Under the pieces are notes generated by a model that was not told where the DNA came from, made no database searches, and saw nothing but the letters and a program-made list of their open reading frames with translations. A program made the position numbers and the translations under genes. Positions 10,401 to 21,551 of a DNA stretch of 55,375 nt are shown piece after piece; within the stretch, counting starts at the first letter, position 1, and the number at the start of each line of letters is the position of its first letter. The stretch comes from Darksidea phi. Taxonomy: Eukaryota > Ascomycota > Dothideomycetes > Pleosporales > Lentitheciaceae. Where the stretch lies: assembly GCA_030770425.1 (NCBI GenBank), contig JASJFT010000270.1:1-55375 (forward strand). The letters run 5' to 3'.

Positions 10401-13400
10401 TCGATGCCAATCCTCTTGGTAAGAGCTGGTACAAGCCGTGAGGCGCTGCTGCTTTTTTCATCGTCGATCGTGAGATCGACAAAGTGCGTTGCAGGAGCAG
10501 CAAGGAGGCTCTGCCACGCAACTTTGGAAGCGCGCTTGTCGAGTCTGGTCCAGGGTCCGTCAGATGGAGGACTTGAGGCGCTGGTGATAAAAGCGAGCCG
10601 CATAGACTTCGTCTTGGCTTGCCTGTCCAGTGCGGCTGCAAGAAGTTGATCCTTCTCCGGCGACAGTGAGTGGATGATGGCACTGCTGCCAAACGGCAGC
10701 GCCTGGATCACAGACGCGGCCAGCAGCTCGCTTGCTACGACACTGAGAATGCGCACGTGATCAGTAACGGTCGACAGCAAAGGAACAGAGACAATGGGTT
10801 CGGCCGTCTTTGAGTTTGTCGTAGACAAGAAGATAACATAATGATCCTTCTTCTCGGTATCCCTGCCGAGACCAAGGAACAAGAAGCCTTCTCCAGCGAT
10901 ACTAAGTGCCATCAGGCTTGAAACAAATGTTTGGACCTTGGTTGCTCCAATATCGTTCCACGGAGGAATCTGCTCAACGAGCGATGGAGGTTCATCTTTC
11001 CGCAGTACCACGGCAACGTCCTTGAGCTCTTTGGTTCCTCTGCTCGAGGTAATGACGCGTCGAGATGAGTTGAGACGCGCATTTTGGGATGTATTATGTA
11101 TCAGGCGGGGGATGAGCAGACGGCCTTTCTTGTCAACGAACGCTTCAGGCTCGTTCGTCCACAAGTACGGGCGGTTGCGGATTTTCTCCAGGGAAGGCGT
11201 CGCCCGCTCCCACTCGTCCAGCGCAGTCTGGCGCAAAAAGTGCTCCGCAATTGTTCTGGAAACATTCACATCCGAAGCCAGATCCGCGAAGTCAAGATTG
11301 TGCAAGAAAATATGCTGTGCTTCGTTGCTCATGACGCGTCGGAAGGCTACGCTGGCCATGTGATAGGGATTGTCGGCTGAGATGGCGCCGTGCGTGACCC
11401 ACAGCATGTTCTTTGCAAGCTCGAAGACGCGCTTGAGGCCTTCCATTTGACTGGCGGTGATGCCTTTGAATATCGGCTGGTCGAGATCGACAAGATTGAT
11501 AAAGGAGCTCATGGAGGCCAGTCTTTGTGCCTCCTCCTCCGTTGGCAATCCATCGAGGATAGTGACGCTATGGCTGAAGCGGGACAGATGCTCGACTAGC
11601 TCTTCAGCGATGCGAGAAGTTTCCAGGCTCTGCGTACCCATGACGACGATGCTGTCGTGGTACAGGGTTGTCGACGATGTTCCCGACAGAGGTCGCCGCA
11701 GCAGACTGATGCGGTCATCAACGGCCTGCGCTGCCATGATGGACCAGGCCCATGTTGAATGAGCGTCCAGTTTGGGCGTCACCGCGTCGATTCCGGCGAA
11801 TCCAGACTTACGCAATGCAGCGTGCCACTCCTGCGGCGTGACTATGGGCATGTATTTCCGCCCATCGTCTACGCCGAACCACCACCCCGTAAATCCGCCC
11901 ATGATGGTACCGAATCTTACAGGGCCCTTGTCAGTCAGCTCCGCCAACACAAGGAAGCCGCCAGGTTTCAACAACTGCCGTGTGTTCTCAAGCGTGTGTT
12001 GCAACGATTTTGTCGCATGGAGCACATTGTTAGCGATGACGATGTCGTACGAATGCGGCTCAAATCCTTGGGTGGCTATTGGACGTTCTACGTCCAACGT
12101 CTTGAACACCATCTTGTCGCTATAGATCTGGAATACTTCGGCTGCTTTGTCGAAGAAACCAGCAGATATATCGGTATACGTATAGGAAGTGAATGCTTTC
12201 CCTATGGCGCCTAGCACGGCCTTGGTGGCACCGCCGGTTCCAGCACCTGCAAATTGTGAGCTGTGTTGCCCTCTCTACGCTTGAAAGTACAAACATACCA
12301 ATCTCTAGTATCCGAGTATGCGGATAGCGATGTGTGAGCTGCTTAACCATCGCGCCCGACGCTATATTCATCGATGTACTATCGCTGCCACGCTCATAGT
12401 AATCGTCGAGCATGTTGTCGGCTACCATGTGCTCAATGATAGTGGTCTCACCGCGAACGGCAGCAACCATGTTCTTGCCGACCGCCGAGATGAGGCGGAG
12501 ATCGATCACATCGGAGTATCTGCTGAACTCAGTAAAAAAGACATATTCAATCGCGGGAGACGTACTTGTCCACAAACTCAGCGATGTCCTCGGCTGTGTC
12601 GCTGTTCCACTCGGGCTTAAGTATCGCATGAAGTCCTTTGTCCGCTTTATCGAGCGTCCAATTTACGAAATCACGAAGGCTTTGGAAGTGCGGTTGACTG
12701 TTCGCCCACTCCTCGTCCGTAAGTTCCACCTTCCACTTTCGCAGATAGTAGAAGCACACTCGTTCACTGACACGGGCGATCTCGACATCGCGGTCAGATG
12801 GCGAGAGACCGTCCACAGCGGCGTTGCCGTCTGGAGCTGCGACATGCCACTTCATCGACGAGAACAGCGACCGATCGTCTGCGGCAGTCGCAGGAGCAAA
12901 TGGTTTCAAGACTAGGTCTTCTACTTGGACCATGCTGCTGGGAACTCCGGAAGTGTCGTTGAGGATGTCGATGCTTGCAGTCAAGAGATTTCCATCACCA
13001 TCGCCGCCAGTAACAGTGCACCACACGGGCACCTCTACCCTGGAAATCGGCAACGCTGCGCACTGCTGAGGATTGACGCGAATGCGACCAATCGCGGTCG
13101 GAATGTGCAGTGACCAGAGACGGCCATCTCCCGGCGCGGAGTAGGCAAGGAAAGCGACCTGGAACGCGACGTCTAGCATAGAGGGATGCACAAGATGAAC
13201 TGCAGCGTCTCCATCTTCGTATGGATAGGTTGAAACTGTCGCTGATGACTGGTCCAGCCTTCGCTTCATGGATGACATGGTGCGAAAGTGCCCGCTGTAG
13301 TTGTATCCGAGATCAGTCAGGGAAGCGTAGAACCGGTCGACGTCGACGTCCATCATGTTGGATGTGTCCGGTGCAGGAGGGAGCGAGAGTGCTGCTGCAT

Positions 13401-16400
13401 CGGGAGTGCCTAGTATCATGATGGCAGTACCACTCGCCATGAGCTCCATCTCGTGTTGTTCAGCTCCAGAACTGTTCACTGCGCAAGAATATACAGTGAA
13501 GCTCCCCGTGAGTGTGTTGGGGCCATCCGGACGCACTCCTGTCAACGTCACAAGCGTTTCGACGCCCGAGTTGTCACCCTCGTCAAAGGCAATAGCTTTA
13601 GGAATTGTGAGATCGGCAAGCTCGAGCAGTTCTATATTTCCCTTTCTGTCGAGCACGCACAATCTGGCTGCTTCGAGGGCCATAGCAACGTATCCTGCAG
13701 CTGGAAAGACAGTCTGGCCTTGAAGCTGGTGGCCCTCAAGCCAAGGGATTTGCGATAGCTTCAAGATGTTCTTCCAGCGCAGATCCGTGGGCGTTGATTC
13801 AGGCAGCAGGTGGCCGAGCAGTTCGTGGAAAGGCTGCTTTCGGTCGCGTAACCTGGCGGAGCGGCGGGATTCATGCCAGTGCCGCCTGGAATGATTCCAC
13901 TGGTACGACGGCAGTCCAGTAACGAGTTTGGGTTTTCTCGTTGTGATACCTTCCGCGGCTGCAGACAATGCTTCGCGAAAACGATTGAAATCGACACTGT
14001 TGGCGCCCAAGTGCATCCAGACGAAACCCAAAGCTTCTGCAAACACCTCCACATCATTTCCACCGCGGTTCAGCGTGCCTTGGTAGGGAAGAGCAGTCAT
14101 GCGTACATCGGCAATGTTTTGCGAGGCCGGCCCTTTCAGAGCGGGATGAGGTCCCACCTCGAGCGCCAGACTGATTTGAGGATTACTCTGCACTGCATTC
14201 TTGACGGCATCGGCGAACAATACTGTGTTGGTCATGTTATCGCGCCAGTAGACGTCTCGAAGTTCGTCTCCGGGAACTGTGCCCTGAGCGTCGGGGAACA
14301 CACTGGAAAACCATACGCACTCCCCGGATCGCGGTGAGACGTGTATCCCACAGGCCTGCAATGCAGCAATGTATGGGTCGCCACACGGTGTCATATGGTG
14401 CGAATGGTACGCCGTGTCCACTTTGAGAAGCCTGGCGAACTTCTTCTCCTCGTCGAAAACCTTCTTGGCGAGCACAACCGCGTCCACATCACCCGATAGC
14501 GTGACACTCGCCGACGAGTTGTGAGCAGCGATAGCAAGGCGGCCCTTGAAAACAGACAGGCTGATGAGTGCTAGGGCATCTTCCATAGAAGTTCCCACCG
14601 CCAACATGGCGCCGGCGGTCTTTGCTGGGCCATCGCCATTATTTGACACGCTACCAGCGAGATGCGCATACAGTCCGCGATAATAGGCCACTCTAATGGC
14701 GTCGCGGTCCGAAAGATGGCCTGCTGCGTATGCTGCGGCAATCTCTCCAGACGAATGGCCAACTACAGCAGCAAAACCAACGCCTGCAAGCCGCAGTATG
14801 TCGACCAGTACAATCTGAATGGCAGTGCACAGTGGTTGTGAGATCGCCGCCTCGGCTATACGAGAAGTGTCCGCACCTGCAAGCATTTCGAGACGAAGGC
14901 TCCATCGCGGCCGGTCGGCATCGGGAAGCGTAGCTAGTGCCTCTTCCAGGTCTTGCACTCGTTTTCCAACGAATCCAGGCGACGCCGAGATGAGCTGTGC
15001 GCCCATAGCAGCCCACTGTGCACCTTGTCCGGTGAACACGCCCAGGATGGAAGCCTTGGTGCTACTGGCAATGGAGCGGGTCCCGAGTGAGGCATTTTGC
15101 TTGGACGCAGCAAGCTTCGTGTCGATCTTATCTGCCAACTCTTGGATGGAGCTCGCTGCGAAGGCAGCTTTCAATGCAAGTTGGGTCCTACGTGCTTGCA
15201 ACGTCCATGCCAGATCGTCAAGGCGGATGTCGGGCCGCGTCTTTAGGTAGGCAGAGTATGCTTCCAGCAAAGCAACTAGCGATGGCTCCGATGCCGCTGA
15301 GAAAACGAACGGCGTGAATGGTGTGTTGTTGTCTCCGCATGTCGGCTTCTCTGAGACTGCCGGAGCTTCCACATACTGCTCGAGGATAGCATGCGCATTG
15401 CTGCCACCAAAGCCAAAGCTGTTCACACTGGCTCGTCGCGGGACACCTTGAGGTAGCGCTGGCCAGTCCTTCAAATCTGTTGGGACTTGCAAACCCTTAT
15501 AGTAAGGCTCCACCGACGGATTTAACTTTTCAAAGAGGAGGTTGGGGGGGATGAACCCGTGTTGGATGCTTGCGGCGGCCTTGAGTAGTCCAGCCAAGCC
15601 TGCTGCTCCCTCGGTGTGGCCGATCACAGTCTTGGCCTATCGATATCAATCAGCAGTTGCATGTTAGACTAGTGAATTTACATACCGAGCCCACATAGAG
15701 CGGCTGGCTCGCATTGTCGCTGCCAAAGCATTCGAAGATTGCAGCAGCTTCTCGCGGATCGCCTGGCCACGTTAATAATGAACATTAGTTCGACGGCAAA
15801 CATGTCACCATACCAGCCTGGGTACCAGTTCCATGAGCTTCAAAATATTGAGGCCAGTCACGGGGATTTTTCAGGTCGAGCCCAGCCTTTGCGTACGTGC
15901 TGCGAATCATCTTCGCCTGTGCCGCGGAGCTGGGCACAGTCAATCCATTCGAGTAGCCATCCTGATTCGTCCCAGTTTCTCGGATCACGCACATGACCTC
16001 ATCTCCATCAGCAATAGCGTCGCTTAGCCGCTTCATGACGATTGCAGCCACGCCTTCGCCACGTGCATATCCATCAGCCCCTGCATCCCACATGCGGGAG
16101 CGACCTGTTGGCGACAGCATCTTCATCTTGCTTTCAATGATGAACGTTTCTGGCCCCAGAATGACCTGGGTTCCGCACGCGACGGCAACGCGTGATTCTC
16201 CTGTCCGTAACGCCTGAACGCCCTGGTGCACTGCCACTAGACTGGAAGAACATGCTGTGTCGATGGTCATGCTCGGGCCGTGCCAGTCGAAGAAGTAGGA
16301 GACGCGGTTGGAGATGATGGCACGGTTCATTCCCGTGGCAAAATATCTTGGTATGGTATCGAGATCTCGTATGGCTATGTCATTCCAGTCTACACCCATG

Positions 16401-16783
16401 GTCCCCACGTACACGGCTGTGTCGGAGCCACGCAGAGATTCCAGAGTGTGTCCACCTGCCTCCAGGGCTTCGTAGACCGTCTCGAGAAGCAGCCTCTGCT
16501 GCGGATCGATCGAGTCCGCTTCATTGGGGCTGATAAAGAAAAACTGCGCGTCAAACAGGCGCAGGTCGTGCTCCAGCAGGTATGCATGCCGAACATTGGT
16601 GGTGGAATGCACAGAGTCGGCGTGGTAGAAGCCGGTAGTGTTAAATCGATCCGAGGGAATCTCCTGCACAACGTCGAGAGGCTGCCTAAGCAGTTCCCAT
16701 AGTTTGGATGGCGTATGTGCTCCTCCAGGGAAACGGCAGCCGCTTCCAACAATGGCGATTGGCTCTGATTGCTGGAACTTCAT
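4418..16783 (-). CDS. Hybrid highly reducing PKS-NRPS (megasynthase)
   Basis: The core enzyme: it builds a reduced, methylated polyketide, joins it to an amino acid and releases the product. My model has six exons, with introns at 15763-15813, 15637-15685, 12520-12565, 12247-12298 and 7333-7386, giving 4037 residues. Domains in order: KS (Cys178 in DTACSSS, His317, His356); AT (GHSSG, Ser644); DH (His985 in HxxxGxxxxP, Asp1171); MT (LEIGAGTGG at 1444-1452); a long region with no recognisable ER motif; KR (GLTGEIG near 2155, Lys2257, Ser2281, Tyr2294); ACP (Ser2484); C (HHIIMD around 2750); A ([10 protein letters not shown] at 3225-3234); T (GGNSL, Ser3643); R (TGSTGNL near 3720, Tyr3870, Lys3874). 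In the KR, the usual Asn four residues after Tyr is Ser2298. The HHxxxDG glycine of the C domain is Val. ER activity is probably supplied in trans by the gene at 26327. The amino acid substrate cannot be read safely by eye. Confidence 0.95.
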
Positions 16784-17179
16784 CTTTTTCGTTTCTCGGG
16801 TAGTGCCCTACAATGTTGAATTTCTCGTAAGCGTCAGATAAGCCTAGCTTTGCTTTTTTCAACATTCGTTGGCCCCATTTTACATGTCTACATGTCGCAG
16901 CATCTTCAATTCACCGAAGCTACGATGAGTGAGCAAGTTGCGAGTAGTAATCTTTCCGAAAACGGCTAGCGACTTATGGATGTTCATCGGAAGTTCTATG
17001 TGCCGACGAGCCTCACATGCAGCATAATGCTCTCGGCCGGGATCCGCCGAAGCATATCCCATTTGCTATGTGATGTCCTCTGGGCGGCCAAAAGTTTGCC
17101 CGTCACCTATGCTGCCTGCTGAAGGGCTGTAAAAGTCGCCGAATCACGCCAGCGTTCGGCGCTTATGTAATAAGGGGCT

Positions 17180-17308
17180 AGGGTGGTAAACGGGTTGGGG
17201 TTGGGTCGGGGTTGGATTGGCTTACGTAAGACTCCAGCCCTAACCCAACCCCAACCCCAACCCGACATCCGTGCGACCCTAACCTAACCCCAACCCGTTT
17301 ACCACCCT
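17180..17308. mobile_element. Short MITE with 27-bp terminal inverted repeats and 10-bp target duplication
   Basis: The left end AGGGTGGTAAACGGGTTGGG (27 bp in all, 17180-17206) is inverted at 17282-17308 with one mismatch. The decamer ATAAGGGGCT directly flanks both ends (17170-17179 and 17309-17318), a clean target-site duplication of a length compatible with hAT or Mutator-like elements. The ends and interior are rich in GGGTT/AACCC runs. There is no coding capacity. Confidence 0.85.
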
Positions 17309-18453
17309 ATAAGGGGCTGAGCAGTTGTTGTAGACCAATTAGTGAACGTCAGCCTCTGGACTACTCTAGCCGGACTTGCCGTGCGTAGACTTTGATACAT
17401 GTCAGAGCTTAGGGCGTGGTTTGATCTTCTGGTCGTACTCAAGGTTGGGTTGGGTATTCCACGTTTCTGTCCCGACAGAGTGGTAATACAGCGTGGAAAC
17501 CACGCGTTTCTAGGTTATGCAGGATGAGATTCCTTGCAATGCCGTGCTCGCGAGCTATTCTTGCGATCCGCGCAGAACTCCGTCGATGCAAACCGTACGC
17601 CGGTCCACGATTAGTCGCGTCTGGCTTACCATGAAAAGAAGGTGGTCGGGAGACGTACTGTTTTCCAGGGAGTCTGTAAGCTAATCCTGTAAACTAAGCC
17701 CTTTTTCCTGTTGTACACGTGGATGGGGCTCCAAGGGAATTTTCGAGAAGGCTAAGATCTCGAACTGCTGGTAAACCGAGGACCTGGTTGCATCTCTTGG
17801 CCAAGTATTGGCACCGAGTGTCAACGACGTCAAGTGGAGGATGTCCTGTCAGTGGAACAACACCTCCCGATTCCCTCTCCCACAACGTCTTCATTCATCA
17901 CCAGATACTCTTCCAGCTATCCTATTGCGATTCTAGCCATGATGTAGTACATGACTAGAGTCAGCCATAAGTCCCGCTTGCAACCGACGGGCAGAAATAG
18001 GATCGATTCAGTAAAAAGCCGGGTGTTCATTCCCGTGCCCCTCAGCCATGGCTTTGCAACACCAGGCGGCCCGCTCGCTACACAAGGTCGACGCATCAAC
18101 TTGGGGCGTCGCCACAGCCCCAACTCTATTACCGGCCTATGTGACAAATACGGAGGGGGCGAGGATTCCTACCGGAGGCCTTCATCAGAGTGCTTCGTGT
18201 TGGAGTGGATCGTATACTCGGGTTGTGGCGCCCATTCAGCTCCGAGTACTGGCCTCGGATTGTCCCAGAATGTGCGCCGTCAATATCGAGGCTTAGGCAC
18301 CATAGCCTGAAGCGATCCTTGCATGGACTGGAGCTTGTCCACATGGCAGCGGCTCTCTATGACTGGCACGGACCAAAGCCAACTCTCACGTACGAGCGGA
18401 ATACCGGTAAATGGTGGACGAGAAACGCAGGAAGGGATTTGGTTCCGTTGGAG

Positions 18454-18460
18454 TATATAA
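18454..18460 (+). promoter_or_regulatory. TATA box candidate for the FAD oxidase gene
   Basis: TATATAA lies about 110 bases upstream of the ATG at 18569, in the sense orientation. Confidence 0.45.
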
Positions 18461-18568
18461 CGACGATGGTATCTTCCAAGTAGACATCAAGACGTTCGTA
18501 GCGGTCAAGACACTTCCTGAGAACCTTATCCAGGTCTCCGTCCTCGCGACAGCAGTTCTTCCTTCAAA

Positions 18569-20141
18569 ATGTCCTTGTTTCGCGCCGTCCTCGCAGGACT
18601 CGCCCTTCGCTCGGCCGTCGATGCATCGTCAGTCCCAGCACCCAAAAAGAACCTCTGTCAAATCGTCGACAGCGAGCTCCCAGGTCTAGTCGGTTTCCCC
18701 AACAGCGACTCGTACAAGAATTCGCAATCGCACTTCTACACCGAGAACGAACGCGAGATCAACCCCGGCTGCGTCTTTCGGCCAAAGACAACAGACGACG
18801 TCTCACGCTTCATCAAACTTGCCGTGAAGTATGACAAGGCGACCAGGAACCCATCGCTCTCTCAGCCCCTGTTCGCCATAAGATCCGGTGGTCACACGCT
18901 ATGGGGCGGAGCAGCCAATGCTGCGGGGGCGGTAACCGTTGACATGCGCGGCTTCGATTCGTTTTCTCTGAGTGCAGACCAGAAAGTGGCATCCGTTGGC
19001 GGCGGCGCCAACTTCGCCAACGTGTATCCACAGGTCAACGCTCACAACCTCACCGTGATTGGAGGTCGCGTACCCGGCCCGGCCGCCGGTGGCTTCCTCA
19101 GCGGCGGCGGCAAAAACTTCTTCTCGCGACGCCACGGCTTCGGCTGCGACAACATCTACGGCTATGAAGTGGTGCTTGCGAGCGGACAGGTGGTGTACGC
19201 CTCGACTAGTCAGAACAAGGACCTCTGGCTTGCGCTCAAGGGCGGCTCCAACAACTTCGGCATCATCACCCGATTCGATCTCGCTACGTATCCGCTGGAC
19301 CTCATGTGGGGAGGCACCAATCAGCTCGATTTTACGCCCGCGGTGCTCGATGCCGAAGCCGCAGCCTTCTCTGACTTCATGCGCCCCGAGAACTTTGACG
19401 ACGCTGCCGACGTGGGTGTCCTTCTCGGCTTCGCGAACGGAAATTTCTTCATCTTGAACACGCTGTTTTACTCCGCGCCTGTGCCCAACCCTCCGTGTTT
19501 TGCAAACTTCACCAGCATCGCGGGTATCACGACGCGCTCCGTCAATCTAAGCACTGTAGCCCAGCGCGTCGATGCAGACGGAGAAATTGTACCGTTGTCT
19601 GTTCCTCGGTTAGTTGCATACCTCGTTTTTTGTTTCTTTTTTTAGGAACGGTGAATACTGACTCCTCTTCAGCTCCTTCGAGCTTGTCTACGCCTTCCAC
19701 AACGCCGATGCGGCTACTTACCGTCAGCACATTAAGATATACGAAGATGAAGTTACCAAGATCAAATCTGTAGACGGGCTCCAGATCCAGTACCTCCTGC
19801 AACCCATGCCAGTCACCAACGGTACTAATGTGCTGGGCGTGCCAGCAAACGCACGCGACCTCGGCATGTGGGTTCTAACCGGCCTCTGGAACAAGGCCTC
19901 GGACGACGACAAGGTCCAAAATGCGCTAAAGGCAATTGTGGATCAGAGCGAGCGTTTGCTGCAGAAGAAGGGCCTGCTCATCAGGTACAAGTACCTCAAC
20001 TACGCCGACGTCAGCCAGGATCCAATCAGCACGTATGGGCGGGAGAATATCAAGCACCTGTGGGCTACGAGCAAGAAGTACGATCCCAACGGCCTGTGGC
20101 AGAAGCGCGTGCCGGGTATCAAGCTTCCGAAGAACTACTGA
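18569..20141 (+). CDS. Secreted-type FAD-linked oxidoreductase (BBE/GMC-unrelated, PCMH-type)
   Basis: Two exons (18569-19608 and 19673-20141) give 502 residues. The N-terminus looks like a signal peptide (hydrophobic LAGLALRSAVDASS). The FAD-binding PCMH fold shows RSGGH with His109, the usual site of covalent 8-alpha-histidyl-FAD. It also has GGRVPGPAAGG and GFGCDN, and ends with the berberine-bridge segment (YGRENIKHLW, then YDPNGLWQKRVPG). Family members oxidise C-O, C-N or C-H bonds using O2, and some catalyse late dehydrogenation or cyclisation steps. It is divergent from the PKS-NRPS, which suits co-regulation. A second homologous gene lies at 47694. Its substrate is unknown; a tailoring oxidation of the PKS-NRPS product is inferred from position. 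Confidence 0.85.
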
Positions 20142-21551
20142 CGGTGATTACGAAGGAGTGGTGTGAAAAAGGCGCTTGCCCCGTGTAAGGATTCTAGCGT
20201 GTAGTCTTCAGAATGGGTGCGCATTTCTAAGTCCTGCATTAGGGGTGCTGCGCAGAACACTACAATACCTGTAAAATATTAGCGCCTCTGGCGGGTCCAC
20301 CCCACACGTTCCCGATTTTGAGGGTTCACAGCAAGATACTACAGCTGTTTTAGTATGGGGCTGTAGAACTGGCAGGAAACCAATAATTGTGTAGTGTCTG
20401 ACTACACGACATTGTGGTGAGGATAGAGGTTTTGGGCGTTTTTGGGGATTTGGTTTTGCTCGGCTAGGTAGATGGCGTCGGTTCGATTCATTTTCCCAAT
20501 GCGATCAATGCGAAGCACTTCAATTTACCGGAAAATCATCACGTGCCCAACAAGCCACTCGTTTCTTGTATAAAGCGAATCTCGGCCAGCTAACCAAATC
20601 GTGCTTCACATGGCCAGCGAGTCGCTCGGTCCGGACCGGGACAGGCCTAGGGGCCAGCCACCCTGGAATACTCTGGATGGTTGTACGAACCGGTGCCTCC
20701 CGTCGTATCCCTGCCGCATGGCGAATGTAGCGTGTTGCGCCATTTGGCCCCAGTAACGCAAATCTAGAACTTCAGCTAAGCTGCACGTCAGCTTACCTGG
20801 GTACGTATTCTTCCGTATGGGGAACTGGCACCGCGTGGAGTGCAGCAAAAGCGGCTGTCTTATACCATGGCGGAATAGCGGCGAGGCTCTTGGTTGGTGG
20901 ACTGGGCGGCCGAGCACTTGCATATCGTCCGTAGCTAGGCAGATTTTGGCCTAGCACGTGACTGGCTGAACTACCTATGTAGGATACTAGTTGACGCCAC
21001 CAGCATCCTACAGTTACGTCTGTATGCCAGGGCCAAGGACCTCAGTGTTCGACGAGACAGCATCTCGATTCTCTACATGTAGTGTCCGGGGTTGGGACTA
21101 AGCTAGCTTCTTCAGGACATTCGCTAGCTGAAACAGGCTAGTTCTACATTGCATACAGAGGTGCCTACTAAAAGTCCTTGCTGTCACCGCCTCCAAATTT
21201 GGATTTTGCTGGCAGAAAAAAAGCACCCGACTTAGGGCGCCTACTTGCCCATGCCACCTGGCGGACTGCCTCTACGCCCGGCTTCGCCCCTGCAGCTGAA
21301 CGCGGTGAAGTACCCCTGGTCGCCAAGGCCGGCAAGGACTTTTGGTAGGCACCTTCATATCCGGAGGGAAGTCCAGAGCGCGCCCTTGTCGAACACTGGC
21401 GGCTCAGGGTTGAGTTTACGGCGGCCGCTGCCGCTGCCACAAAGCTCAGCGCCCGCCACTTAACAACACGCGAGCGCCCGCTCTCGCCGTCTTCCATCTC
21501 ACTCCACTCCGCCACGCTAAGCCCTCCCCTGTCCAGCGCCTCTCTACATCA
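20142..21551. other. Intergenic, no supported gene
   Basis: This is the 5' region of the regulator gene. Open frames on both strands (for example 20606-20923, minus) have no domain character or plausible composition. The stretch 21160-21551 just before the regulator is GC-rich and pyrimidine-biased, as expected of a leader. Confidence 0.5.

Larger units (their letters stand above)
16784..18568. promoter_or_regulatory. 1.8-kb divergent intergenic region between PKS-NRPS and FAD oxidase
   Basis: It serves as 5' region for both the PKS-NRPS (leftward) and the FAD oxidase (rightward). It contains a small inverted-repeat element at 17180-17308. No convincing gene is seen; the short open frames lack domain character. 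Confidence 0.55.

Noticed and set aside
17180..17308. GGGTT/AACCC runs suggesting an internal telomere tract
   Set aside because: The runs are irregular and not TTAGGG arrays, and they form the inverted ends of a short element with a target duplication.
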